64,000 bases of DNA, taken from positions 62,001 to 126,000 of the forward strand of contig NZ_NOXG01000003.1 in the NCBI RefSeq assembly GCF_003207955.1. Reading direction: 5' to 3'. The stretch's first letter is position 1. Each line of letters begins with the position of its first letter. The stretch is from Novacetimonas pomaceti (GTDB lineage Bacteria > Pseudomonadota > Alphaproteobacteria > Acetobacterales > Acetobacteraceae). Position numbers and translations under genes: made by a program. Below, one piece after another: positions 54,150 to 63,006 of the stretch. Under the pieces are notes generated by a model that was given only the letters and a program-made list of their open reading frames with translations, did not search any database and was not told the origin of the DNA.

Positions 54150-54641
54150 ATGACAGCACAATGGCGCCCCATGTACCGTTCCGACCTGTCACGGATTCAG
54201 GCGCTGGCTGGCACGATTCATCCCGCCTATCCCGAAGATGACGCCGTTTTCGCACAGCGCCTGTCCCTGTGCCCCGCGGGCTGCCTTGTGCTCGGGACGC
54301 CTGATGCGACGGCGGGATATGTGCTGAGCCATCCGTGGCGACGCGGCGCGCCACCCCGGCTGAATACCCTGCTGGAAGGCCTGCCGCCACGACCGGAGTG
54401 CTGGTACGTGCATGACCTCGCCATCGCGCCTGCCTGGCGTGGGCAGGGGGCTGCCGGCATGGCGCTGGATCTGGTGGAACGGGTCGCGCGGCAGGCGGGA
54501 TTCGGGCGCATGGAACTGGTCGCGACATCCGGGGCCGTCCCATTCTGGAAACGCCGTGGCTTCATGCCCGCGCCGGACGGCGCACTCCTTGCGGCCTCGT
54601 ACGGGGACGGGGCACTCCTGATGGAACGCCCCGTCACGTGA
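54150..54641 (+). CDS. GNAT-family N-acetyltransferase
   Basis: A 163-residue protein with the acetyl-CoA binding core YVHDLAIAPAWRGQGAAGMALDLVERVARQ (motif A with RGQGAA) and the following motif B strand MELVATSGAVPFWKRRGF. Substrate unknown. Divergent from the ModE-like gene. The ATG at 54150 is taken; GTG at 54141 is in frame. Confidence 0.82.
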   Translation: MTAQWRPMYRSDLSRIQALAGTIHPAYPEDDAVFAQRLSLCPAGCLVLGTPDATAGYVLSHPWRRGAPPRLNTLLEGLPPRPECWYVHDLAIAPAWRGQGAAGMALDLVERVARQAGFGRMELVATSGAVPFWKRRGFMPAPDGALLAASYGDGALLMERPVT

Positions 54642-54645
54642 TCAG

Positions 54646-54799
54646 AAGACTGCCCCGAAAGTCAGTCCAGCAAAACCCTGAAGTCATGAAAGTTTTTGGT
54701 GAAGCTTTTTGCAAAAAGCTTCAGGGAACGTCGCCTTTTTGAAAAAAGGCGACACCCAAAAACTTCTGTCACTTTATCAGCCATGTTGTTTTCAGACAC
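54646..54799 (+). repeat. Dispersed double-hairpin repeat, copy 8
   Basis: One of the best preserved copies: left flank ACCCTGAAGTCATGAAAG, perfect first palindrome (GAAGCTTTTTG/CAAAAAGCTTC), second hairpin GTCGCCTTTTT/AAAAAGGCGAC, ends AAGTTTTTGG and CCAAAAACTT, right outer end GTTTTCAGACAC. Between the convergent GNAT and mannitol dehydrogenase genes. Confidence 0.92.
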
Positions 54800-54854
54800 T
54801 CTCCCTTATGCCGCACCCGCCAGAAGGGGATGCGGCGCAAGGACGGTCCGCTCA

Positions 54855-56318
54855 TCAGTCGGGAAGGCTGGCGCGCACGCCACGGCTGCGGATGGCCTGA
54901 CGCGCCGCCACGATCGCCTGTGTCAGCTGCGGCGTCTGGACATCGCGCCACCCATCGAACGCCGGCAGTGCAAGGGCGGCGGCAAGGTCGGGATCACGGG
55001 CCAGCGCCACCTCCCCCTCGGTCAGGGTCGGCTCCAGCGGGGTATAGGTTCCCCCCTTTTCATCGACGCCACGCAGCATTTCCAGATAGGCGGCAAGGCC
55101 GAAGGCAATGCGTGACAGGTCATGTCCGGAGTGCAGCGACCGGCGCACCGTATCGGTCCAGAAAACCTGTGACTTCGACGCGCCATCGCTGCAGATGCGC
55201 AGCAGGGTATCCGCCACGGCGCGGTTGGAAAAGCGGCTGATGACCTTGCGGCGATAGGCGTCGGGATCCAGCCCCGCCGGCGCCTCGATCTGCGGCATGA
55301 CATCCTTTTGCAGATAGGCATTGATGAAACGGCGCAAATCCTCATCCGCGATGGCGTCATGAACGTACCGGTATCCCAGCAGCAGGCCCAGCGCCCCCAG
55401 CGTCACGTGCGAGGCGTTGAGCATACGCACCTTCACCTGCTCGTATCCGGTCACGTCGCGGACGAATTCCACCCCGGCCTTTTCCAGCGGGGGGCGACCG
55501 GCGCAGAAACTGTCTTCGAGGACCCACTGACTGAAATCCTCCGCCAGTACCGGCAGCGCGTCATCCAGCCCGCTTTCGCGGTTCAGGATCGTGCGCGTCT
55601 GCGCATCCACGCTGGGGGTAATGCGATCGACCATGCTGCATGGAAAGGTCACGTTGGCCTCGATCCACCGCGCCAGTTCGGGATCGCGGGCACGCGCATA
55701 TCCGACAAAGGCAGTGCGGGCCACGCGGCCATTATGACGCAGGTTGTCGCAGGACATGACCGTAAACGGCCCCGTCCCGGCCGCGCGGCGCCGGCGCAGG
55801 GCCTCCACCACGAACCCGAACACGGTGGAAGGGACCTCCGGATTGGCAAGGTCGGCCTGCACCCGGGGATTATCGACGCGGAATTCGCCGGTCTCCTCGT
55901 CAATGTTGTAACCGCCTTCGGTGATGGTCATGCTGACGATACGGATCGCGGGATCACACAGCCGCGCCAGCACCGCCTGCGGATCGTCCGGGGCCAGCAG
56001 GTAATCGCGCAGCACGCCGATCACCCTGACGCTGCGTCCCCCGTCGGCATCCACCTCCGTCAGGGAATACAGCCCGTCCTGCGCGCGAAAGGTTTCGGCC
56101 TTCTTCTCGCTGCGTGCGCCCGACGTCAGGCCAACGCCCACGATGCCCCATGGACCCGGATCGCCCGCATCAAGGCATCGTTCGACGTACCATGCCTCAT
56201 GCGCGCGAAAGAAATTTCCCACACCGAAATGCACGATTCCTGGCGCAAGGGTTGCCGGATCATAGGCCGGGCCACGCACACCTTTGGGAAGATTTCCAAG
56301 AATCGCTTTATTCAGCAT
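54855..56318 (-). CDS. Mannitol 2-dehydrogenase family protein
   Basis: Long-chain polyol dehydrogenase of 487 residues, the usual length for mannitol 2-dehydrogenase (D-mannitol to D-fructose, NAD). GIVHFGVGNFFRAHEAWYVE is the N-terminal dinucleotide site. KVRMLNASH contains the catalytic Lys with Asn five and His eight residues on, the pattern of the Pseudomonas enzyme. Fructuronate reductase and arabinitol dehydrogenase belong to the same family, so the substrate is not certain. A perfect 28-bp palindrome sits 33 bp before the start codon. The polyol permease at 47098 is a possible functional partner. Confidence 0.9.
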   Translation of the reverse strand: MLNKAILGNLPKGVRGPAYDPATLAPGIVHFGVGNFFRAHEAWYVERCLDAGDPGPWGIVGVGLTSGARSEKKAETFRAQDGLYSLTEVDADGGRSVRVIGVLRDYLLAPDDPQAVLARLCDPAIRIVSMTITEGGYNIDEETGEFRVDNPRVQADLANPEVPSTVFGFVVEALRRRRAAGTGPFTVMSCDNLRHNGRVARTAFVGYARARDPELARWIEANVTFPCSMVDRITPSVDAQTRTILNRESGLDDALPVLAEDFSQWVLEDSFCAGRPPLEKAGVEFVRDVTGYEQVKVRMLNASHVTLGALGLLLGYRYVHDAIADEDLRRFINAYLQKDVMPQIEAPAGLDPDAYRRKVISRFSNRAVADTLLRICSDGASKSQVFWTDTVRRSLHSGHDLSRIAFGLAAYLEMLRGVDEKGGTYTPLEPTLTEGEVALARDPDLAAALALPAFDGWRDVQTPQLTQAIVAARQAIRSRGVRASLPD

Positions 56319-56351
56319 AACTTTTTCCAAACTCCTGACCAACGTGAACAG

Positions 56352-56379
56352 GTGCCAGTCATCACGTGATGACTGGCAC
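56352..56379. promoter_or_regulatory. Perfect 28-bp palindrome upstream of the mannitol-type dehydrogenase
   Basis: Half-site GTGCCAGTCATCAC followed directly by its exact complement, no spacer. It lies 33 bases upstream of the ATG at 56318, inside the 166-bp gap to the FUSC gene. A dimeric repressor operator is the simplest reading; no regulator gene for sugar alcohols is in the window. Confidence 0.7.
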
Positions 56380-56484
56380 ACATCGTATCAACGCGCGAAA
56401 ACGCCATTGGTGGCATGGAATGTTACACGGAATGTCATATCGGGCGGGGCATCGGGGCAACCTTGCGCCACCCGGCGGCCCATG

Positions 56485-57573
56485 TCAGGTGGAAGTAGGG
56501 ACCGTGGCGTGGGCTTCACCAAGGCTCGAGGCCCCTTCGTCCGTGCGCCCGTCGGCCCAGACATTGCGGATGACGACCGTCAGATCGGTATGCAGCAGCC
56601 CCAGGGCGAAATGCATCACCGGGGTCCAGTGCGTTCCCGGCTGCGGCAGTTGCGCCAGCACGTCTTCCACCCCATCGTCGGGAAGCGGGTGGCGACGGCT
56701 GCGGCTGGCGGCCTGGTCGCAGCGATCGGCAATCAGCCCCAGGACGTGCTGCAGCACTTCGCGTTCGCTGCGCAGGGGATGGCCGGTACTCGCGGCCTCC
56801 CCTTCCACGGCGGCGCGCGCGATGAAGATCGCATCCGCGCGCAACCGGCGCAGAAGCCCCGGCAGGCGCAGCACCAGCGGGTCATGCCGCGCGAGGGATC
56901 CGGGATGCTCGACCTCCGCCTCCTTCACGCCGTCATTAAGGTCCTGCAACAGTGCGCGGCATGCATCGTCAATCGCGGAAACCGCGTCATTGTCCGGATG
57001 CTGGTGCAGCGCCAGCTGCAACAGGTCCGACAGCCGCCGCAGCAGGACCGCCGAATTGCGCAGCACCTCGCGCCGCGCCCCGTTGCGCAGGACGAAGAAC
57101 GACACCACGAACGAGACCACCACGCCGATCATGATCGAGGCGATGCGGTCAAACGGGCGGGCGAACGGCGCGCCATTGCCGGGGAACAGCAGGACCACCA
57201 TCAGCGTGATGACCGCCACGCGCATCTTGGGCCGCGCCGCCGCCAGAACCGCCACGGGCATCAGCATGACCCAGAACACGACATCCGTCGGCCAGTAGAG
57301 CCACTGTTCCATCGCGATGGCCGAAATCCCGGCGCTGGCCCCGATCAGGGTGCCCACCACCTGATCCTGCCCGGTCGACAGGGTCTGTGTCATGCGGCTT
57401 TGCGTAATCACGACCACGGACGTGATCAGCGCCCAGACAGGCTCCTGCAGGTGGACCAGATGGGCGACCACGCCCGACCCGATCAGCGAAACCAGCATGC
57501 GCACGACCTGCCGCCATGTTCCCCCGGCCAGCAAGAAGGAATCCTTCAGCGAAAGAAACGAAAGACCCGCCAT
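56485..57573 (-). CDS. FUSC-family membrane protein
   Basis: A 362-residue protein of the fusaric acid resistance / aromatic acid exporter superfamily. About six helices fill the first 165 residues (VVRMLVSLIGSGVVAHLVHL, PVWALITSVVVITQSRMTQTLSTGQDQVVGTLIGA, FDRIASIMIGVVVSFVVSFFVL). A helical cytoplasmic half follows. VVITQS...Q..GT is the family signature region. Substrate unknown. Its ATG overlaps the degP stop by one base (TGATG), so it is coupled to the protease gene. Confidence 0.83.
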   Translation of the reverse strand: MAGLSFLSLKDSFLLAGGTWRQVVRMLVSLIGSGVVAHLVHLQEPVWALITSVVVITQSRMTQTLSTGQDQVVGTLIGASAGISAIAMEQWLYWPTDVVFWVMLMPVAVLAAARPKMRVAVITLMVVLLFPGNGAPFARPFDRIASIMIGVVVSFVVSFFVLRNGARREVLRNSAVLLRRLSDLLQLALHQHPDNDAVSAIDDACRALLQDLNDGVKEAEVEHPGSLARHDPLVLRLPGLLRRLRADAIFIARAAVEGEAASTGHPLRSEREVLQHVLGLIADRCDQAASRSRRHPLPDDGVEDVLAQLPQPGTHWTPVMHFALGLLHTDLTVVIRNVWADGRTDEGASSLGEAHATVPTST

Positions 57574-59180
57574 CAATCGGAATGCGCGCCTGCTTCGGTC
57601 AGGGGGAAGGGCACCCAGCGCAGGCCGTCGCTGTTCTGCACCAGGAACAGCACGGTCCGGCGGTGCTGTCCGCGCACAAGGTCGATCTGGTGTTTCAGTT
57701 CCGCCGGGGTGTTGACGGCCGTCTGCTGCACTTCGGTAATGACATCGCCGTTGCGCAGTCCGCGTTCGGCGGCGGGACTGTCATCGGTGACGCCCGTCAC
57801 GACAACACCTTTCTGCCCCTCGGCCATGTTGTATTTCTGGCGCGCGATATCGTCGATCGCGCCAACGGTGAAGCCAAGGCCCGCGACCGCCATGCTGCCC
57901 GTGGCGGGGGCCTTCTGGGCGGGCTTGCCATCCGCCTTGTCGGTTTTCTCCTCCGGCAGGGCGCCGATGGTGATCGCGACGTTCATCGGGTGGTCATGGC
58001 GCAGGATGCCCAGATGCGCGACGCTTCCCGCCGGAAGCTGTGCCACGAGACGCGGCAGCGCGCGCCCGTCAATGTCCTTGCCATCAAGGGTCAGGATCAC
58101 GTCACCCGTCTGCAGGTGGGCGACCGCCGCCGGTCCCTTTGCCTCCACCCCGGCGATCAGGGCGCCATGCGCGCTTTTCAGGCCGAGCCCGTCGGCAATA
58201 TCCTGCGTCACGTCCTGAATCCGCACGCCGATCCACCCGCGCGACACCTTGCCATGCTTGCGCAGCTGTTCGATGATTCCCTGCGCCTCGGCCGAGGGAA
58301 TGGCGAACCCGATCCCGATCGACCCGCCCGAAGGGGAGAAGATGGCCGTGTTGATCCCGATCACGTCGCCATGCAGGTTGAACAGTGGCCCGCCGGAATT
58401 GCCCTTGTTGATCGGGGCGTCCGTCTGGATGAAATCGTCATACGGCCCCTGTTCGATATTACGCCCGCGCGAGGAGATGATGCCCGCCGTGACCGTGCCC
58501 GACAGGCCGAAGGGATTGCCGATCGCCAGCACCCAGTCCCCCACGCGCGCATGATCGCTGTCGCCAAAGGGCACGGCCGGCAGCGGTTTGGGGCTGTCCA
58601 CCTTCAGCACCGCAAGGTCCGTGCGGTCGTCATGGCCCAGCAGGTGCGCCTTGAGCACCGTGTTGTCCTGCAGCGTCACCGTAATCTGTTCGGCATTGCG
58701 CACGACGTGGTTGTTGGTCACGACGATGCCGGAAGGGTCGATGATGAAGCCCGACCCCAGCGCCTGCATCTTGCGCGGCGGCGCGTTGGGGGAGTTCTGG
58801 CGGTTCATGAAGTCGTGGAAGAACTTCTCGAACGGGGAGCCTTCGGGGAAATTGGGGATCTGCGGGCTGTTGTCGCCCTCGTCCCCGTCGTCGTCCTCCT
58901 CGCCGGGGCGGACCATCTCGGTGGTGGAGACGTTGACCACCGCAGGCAGCAGCCGCGCGGCCAGGTCGGCGAAGCTGTCGGGCGTGTCATGGCCGGGCGC
59001 GGGCAGGCGCACGGGGTCGCTGACGGGGGTAACGTGTGGGGCGCCCGCCGTCGTCGGGACAGAGGCCGGCGGCACGGCTGGCGGCAGCGCATATGCCCGC
59101 GCCGTTACCATCGCCAGGAACGCGGCCCCCATCCCCATGACGGCGCTGGATCGGGAAAAAGCGGAAACGTGATCGGGCAT
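57573..59180 (-). CDS. Periplasmic serine protease, DegP/HtrA family
   Basis: Protein quality-control protease of 535 residues. A signal peptide (MGMGAAFLAMVTARAYA) precedes a low-complexity spacer with an acidic EEDDDGDEGD patch. The trypsin-like domain has VTNNHVV (His), DRTDLAVLKV (Asp) and NKGNSGGPLFN (Ser). Two PDZ domains follow (LGVRIQDV-type start RGWIGVRIQDVTQDIADGLG, and the last 120 residues). A Lys/Asp/Ala linker of about 25 residues separates the PDZ domains. Coupled downstream to the FUSC gene. Confidence 0.94.
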   Translation of the reverse strand: MPDHVSAFSRSSAVMGMGAAFLAMVTARAYALPPAVPPASVPTTAGAPHVTPVSDPVRLPAPGHDTPDSFADLAARLLPAVVNVSTTEMVRPGEEDDDGDEGDNSPQIPNFPEGSPFEKFFHDFMNRQNSPNAPPRKMQALGSGFIIDPSGIVVTNNHVVRNAEQITVTLQDNTVLKAHLLGHDDRTDLAVLKVDSPKPLPAVPFGDSDHARVGDWVLAIGNPFGLSGTVTAGIISSRGRNIEQGPYDDFIQTDAPINKGNSGGPLFNLHGDVIGINTAIFSPSGGSIGIGFAIPSAEAQGIIEQLRKHGKVSRGWIGVRIQDVTQDIADGLGLKSAHGALIAGVEAKGPAAVAHLQTGDVILTLDGKDIDGRALPRLVAQLPAGSVAHLGILRHDHPMNVAITIGALPEEKTDKADGKPAQKAPATGSMAVAGLGFTVGAIDDIARQKYNMAEGQKGVVVTGVTDDSPAAERGLRNGDVITEVQQTAVNTPAELKHQIDLVRGQHRRTVLFLVQNSDGLRWVPFPLTEAGAHSD

Positions 59181-59248
59181 GTGGCAGGTTGCTTCCTGAT
59201 CTGGACGGGGCCTGAGGATCTACACCATTGCGGCGGACAGGGCGAATG

Positions 59249-59926
59249 TCACGCCCCGCCTCCCTGATAACATGACGCGACACCTCCCGGCAGCCCCGTC
59301 AGTTCAATAAGCCACGCCGCCAGCGCCTCGCCCAGCAGACGATACCCGTGATCGTTCAGATGCAGCCCGTCCGGCGACAGGTCCAGCGGGCTCAGGCCCA
59401 GTTCCGTGCACCACGACTTCATCCGGACATAACGCGTGAACAGCGGGACATGATCCTGCGCCGCGATATGATGCACCGCGTCGCGGAACGCGGGGAACGC
59501 CGGACAGGTTTCAAGAACCGGGCAATATTGCTGGTCCATCAGCACGACGTCCGCGCCCGATGCGCGCATCGTCGCCAGGTCGTCGCGGGTGCGCGCGACA
59601 AAGGCCGCGACATCATCGCCCTTGAGCGGATCGTTGCTGCCGGTCTGCCAGACGATCAGATCGGGACGGTCCGCCAGCATGGCGCCGACGCGCGCGTGCA
59701 TCGCCTCCGCATCGTCGCCGCCCACCCCGTGGGCCACGACCTGCACCCCGCCGGATGCGAACGGGGCCAGCACCTTTTGCATGATGGCGGGCAGGGCATG
59801 CGCGGGCGTGCTGGCCCCCACCCCTTCGATCGTGGAAGACCCGAACAGGACGATGCGCACGCCCTGCCCCCCGCGCAGCATGCGCGTCAGGCGCGGCAGC
59901 ACGTCCGCCGTAATATTGTCCGTCAT
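59249..59926 (-). CDS. SGNH/GDSL-type esterase
   Basis: A 225-residue hydrolase. Block I is VLFGSSTIEGVGAS with the catalytic Ser. Block II has the Gly of GVGGDDAEA, block III is WQTGSNDPLKGDD with the Asn, and block V is SPDGLHLNDHGYRLLGEAL with the Asp-His pair. No signal peptide, so the enzyme appears cytoplasmic; substrate unknown (acyl ester or sugar acetyl group). The ATG at 59926 follows GAGGGAGGAA, an excellent site. It lies 68 bp upstream of degP on the same strand. Confidence 0.87.
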   Translation of the reverse strand: MTDNITADVLPRLTRMLRGGQGVRIVLFGSSTIEGVGASTPAHALPAIMQKVLAPFASGGVQVVAHGVGGDDAEAMHARVGAMLADRPDLIVWQTGSNDPLKGDDVAAFVARTRDDLATMRASGADVVLMDQQYCPVLETCPAFPAFRDAVHHIAAQDHVPLFTRYVRMKSWCTELGLSPLDLSPDGLHLNDHGYRLLGEALAAWLIELTGLPGGVASCYQGGGA

Positions 59927-60127
59927 GACCGTTCCTCCCTCATGAAACCTGCGCGCGTGAACCCGGCGCGCCCGTCCCCTGCGCATGGGCCCGGGGACAG
60001 GCGGCCATTCCATGCCCGTCCGAACGTATTTGCGATATGACGGACGTCAATCGGAAACCGTTTCGAAATCACGCGATGCCGGAAAACCACCTAAAAATGG
60101 CCGTGTGACGACCCGGCCACGGCCCCT

Positions 60128-61360
60128 TTACGCCCGCCGCGCGGCCCGGGCCAGCGCGCGCCTGCGGTCCAGTTCGCGCGTCATGCCCCACAGCAGCACG
60201 AACCCCGCCACGTTGATCGTGACCTGCATGCCCCAGCCAACGCCAAAGTTGGTGAAAATCAGCCGCCCGTACAGGTCGAGGATGGTGCCAAGGGTAAATA
60301 CCTCCAGCGAATGGCGGCCGAACATCGCCATCAGCTGCCCCGCCCGCCCCTGCGACCAGCGCGTTGCCAGCCTGGAGGACTGCACGAGGTAGAACAGGCA
60401 CAGCACATCCAGCAGCCGCAGGGGGGAAAGCACCATCTTGTCCGTCCATGGCGTGGCCATGGGGCGCATGTCCGGCAGACCCCATCCCGTCCACGGGAAC
60501 GATTCCACCGCCGAAAACGCAAGATAGGCCCAGCACGCCGCCGCCAGCGGCCGCGACAGCGGCAGGCTGCCGCCATGCCGCCCGGCAAGGATGGCGGCAC
60601 ATGCCCCCAGCACGAACAGGAACTGCCACGCCAGCGGATCGAAATACCACCCGTCCGGATCCAGCCAGTTGGGGAAATTCAGCGACGGGTCGAAATTGAC
60701 CACCGCCCACAGCGCGCCACTCGCCCCCAGGACCGGCCATGGCCCCACCCGGCGCAGCACCCAGCACAGCGGCGCGAACGCCAGAAGCAGCACGATATAG
60801 AGCGGCAGGATATTGAGGTTGCCCGGCAGCGCCTGCAGCAGCATCACCCGCCACAGCGAATCAAGCCCGTGGGCCAGTTCGGGTTCAAGGAAATCGACCG
60901 GGACGGGCCAGTAATGCCGCCATGTCCTGATGGTGAAGATCGTCACGACCGCCATCAGCGTCTGGAACACATACAGCCGCCCGCAACGCCGCAGCAGGCG
61001 TTCGACAACCTGCATCCATGGCTGGCGCGAAAACGCCCGGCCATAGGCCAGCCACGACGCATATCCCGCCAGCAGGACAAACACCTCCGCCGCGTCGGCG
61101 AAACCGACATTGCGCATGGTAAAGCGGTTCAGCACGTCCTGGGGGATATGGTCGATGCACATCATCAGCAGCGCAACACCACGCAGGGCGTCGACGCGAT
61201 GGTCACGGACCCGGGGCGCGGCCTTTCCCGCCGTTACGCCGGAATCCGCCTTCACCGCGGCGGCACCTGTGTTCGCGCCGCTGGTCGCGGGCACGACGGA
61301 CCCGCATGCCTGTGCATATGATGTCATGGCAACGCACCATTTCTTCTTCTTTTCCGGCAT
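60128..61360 (-). CDS. opgC: OpgC-like membrane protein (glucan modification)
   Basis: A 410-residue integral membrane protein with about ten helices. RDHRVDALRGVALLMMCIDHIP near residue 45 is the OpgC-family start, with the conserved Arg and Asp-His. FGRHSLEVFTLGTILDLYGRLIF occurs near the end. OpgC proteins add succinyl groups to periplasmic glucans; the substrate maker (opgG-opgH) is 7 kb away in this window, which supports the call. An ATG at 61327 is an alternative start. Confidence 0.9.
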   Translation of the reverse strand: MPEKKKKWCVAMTSYAQACGSVVPATSGANTGAAAVKADSGVTAGKAAPRVRDHRVDALRGVALLMMCIDHIPQDVLNRFTMRNVGFADAAEVFVLLAGYASWLAYGRAFSRQPWMQVVERLLRRCGRLYVFQTLMAVVTIFTIRTWRHYWPVPVDFLEPELAHGLDSLWRVMLLQALPGNLNILPLYIVLLLAFAPLCWVLRRVGPWPVLGASGALWAVVNFDPSLNFPNWLDPDGWYFDPLAWQFLFVLGACAAILAGRHGGSLPLSRPLAAACWAYLAFSAVESFPWTGWGLPDMRPMATPWTDKMVLSPLRLLDVLCLFYLVQSSRLATRWSQGRAGQLMAMFGRHSLEVFTLGTILDLYGRLIFTNFGVGWGMQVTINVAGFVLLWGMTRELDRRRALARAARRA

Positions 61361-61567
61361 GCCCCCGTTCCAGGCCGCCGGCGGCGGATGGCGGAACAGC
61401 GGATTTCACATTCCCGATACGATATGGATAAAACCCCCGCCAAGGCCAATTTATGGCGCCGGCCATTCGCATTTTGCACAAGACGGCCTGCCCCGCCCCC
61501 TTCCGTCATCGCGCCATGCCCCCTATATCCCGGCTGCATCGGTTTTTTTCAGCGCGACAGGGGCAGC

Positions 61568-62704
61568 ATGGCACAGATAACGCAGGCGGCAATCGAACGG
61601 GTGCTGCGCGACGTCCGCGATCCTGACACGGGGGCGTGCGCGCTGGACCTTGGCACGCTGGACGCCGCGACCGTGCGCGATGGCGTGGTGCATGTGGCCA
61701 TCGCCACCGACCGCGACCGCGCCGAACGGATCCGCCCGCTGATCGCCGGGATCGAGGCACGGCTGACACACGAACTCGACGGGGCGAAGGGCGCGTCCGT
61801 CATCCTGACCTCCCACCGCGCGGCCGCCACGCCACCGTCCCCCGCGAACGCGCCAGGCGGCGGGGGGCACCGTCCGCTCAACCTTGGCGCGAAAGCCGGC
61901 GGCGCGCAGCCTGCCGGGCCACTGCCCCCCAACGTGGGACTGGTCATCGCCGTGGCATCGGGCAAGGGCGGGGTCGGAAAATCCACCACGGCGGTCAACC
62001 TTGCCGTCGGGCTGGGGCTGGAGGGGCTGCGCGTCGGCCTGCTGGACGCGGACGTCCACGGCCCGTCGCTGCCGCGCATGATGGGCATGACCAGCCAGCC
62101 CGAAGTCCGCGAAGGCCGCCTGCAGCCCCTGCATGGCCATGGCATCACCGCGATGTCGATCGGCATGCTGGTGGAGGAAAGCAAGGCGATGATCTGGCGC
62201 GGCCCCATGGTCATGGGCGCGATCGGGCAGCTGCTGGCGGATGTGGACTGGGGCGAACTTGACGTGCTGGTGGTGGACATGCCGCCGGGCACGGGCGACG
62301 CGCAGCTGACGCTGGCGCAGAAAACGGCGCTGGCCGGGGCGGTCATCGTCTCCACCCCGCAGGACATCGCCCTGCTTGATGCGCGGCGCGGTGTCGCGAT
62401 GTTCGAACGGATGCGGGTGCCCGTCCTGGGCATCGTGGAAAACATGTCCTATTTCTGCTGCCCCAACTGCAACCACCGCACCGAACTGTTCGGGCATGGT
62501 GGCGCGCGGGCCGAGGCGGAAAAGACCGGCGTGCCCTTCCTTGGCGAAATCCCGCTGCTGGCGGATATCCGCGCCAGCGGCGATAACGGCGCGCCCATCG
62601 TCATTTCCGCCCCCGACAGCGCGGCGGGCAAGGCGTACCGCGCGCTGGCGCATACGGTGGGCGGCGCGTTGCGCAGGCTGCTGGACAAGAAACGCGGCGG
62701 CTGA
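61568..62704 (+). CDS. mrp: Iron-sulfur cluster carrier protein, Mrp/NBP35-type ATPase
   Basis: Carries Fe-S clusters to target enzymes. The 378-residue product has an N-terminal MIP18-like (DUF59) domain up to about residue 85, a Pro/Gly-rich linker, then the P-loop ASGKGGVGKST (residues 130-140), LLDADVHGPSLPRMMG and VVDMPPGTGDAQLTL. The cluster-binding CPNC lies at 298-301 in ENMSYFCCPNC. The ATG at 61568 is chosen because it opens the DUF59 domain; the open frame upstream to 61388 is unlikely. Divergent from opgC. Confidence 0.94.
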   Translation: MAQITQAAIERVLRDVRDPDTGACALDLGTLDAATVRDGVVHVAIATDRDRAERIRPLIAGIEARLTHELDGAKGASVILTSHRAAATPPSPANAPGGGGHRPLNLGAKAGGAQPAGPLPPNVGLVIAVASGKGGVGKSTTAVNLAVGLGLEGLRVGLLDADVHGPSLPRMMGMTSQPEVREGRLQPLHGHGITAMSIGMLVEESKAMIWRGPMVMGAIGQLLADVDWGELDVLVVDMPPGTGDAQLTLAQKTALAGAVIVSTPQDIALLDARRGVAMFERMRVPVLGIVENMSYFCCPNCNHRTELFGHGGARAEAEKTGVPFLGEIPLLADIRASGDNGAPIVISAPDSAAGKAYRALAHTVGGALRRLLDKKRGG

Positions 62705-62744
62705 ACGTCCCCTGTTCCGCGATGGTGGGCCGGGGAATGCTCAA

Positions 62745-62858
62745 AAGACCGCCTGAAACCAGACTATGATTTAAAAGTTTTGGGTGCCGCCTTTTATCTA
62801 AAAAGGCGGCGTCTTCATGAAGCTTTTTAGATAAAAGCTTCACCAAAAACTTCTTCAG
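62745..62858 (-). repeat. Dispersed double-hairpin repeat, copy 9, core inverted and diverged
   Basis: The core 62773-62853 has the GCCGCC hairpin first and the GAAGCTTTTTAGATAAAAGCTTC hairpin second, as in copy 4, so it is reversed relative to the other seven. Loops differ (TATCTA and TAGATA, complementary to each other). Left flank AGACTATGATTTAAAAG is only loosely like the others and the right flank is lost. It lies between convergent mrp and the DjlA-like gene. The rest of the gap, to 63006, holds nothing I recognise. Confidence 0.8.
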
Positions 62859-63006
62859 GATTTGCGGATCAGGTGATTGGATCTTCCCTTCCGCGGGACG
62901 ACCCGACAGGCAAAGACCGACCTGCAAGGCGCGCAACGCGAATGCAGGAACATGGCGTGCCCTTCGGGAAAATCCGGCGCACGGCACCAAGGCAGCAGAC
63001 CGGCCC

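Noticed and set aside
56284..59267. Plus-strand frames antisense to the FUSC and DegP genes
   Set aside because: No motif; codon pattern follows the opposite strand.
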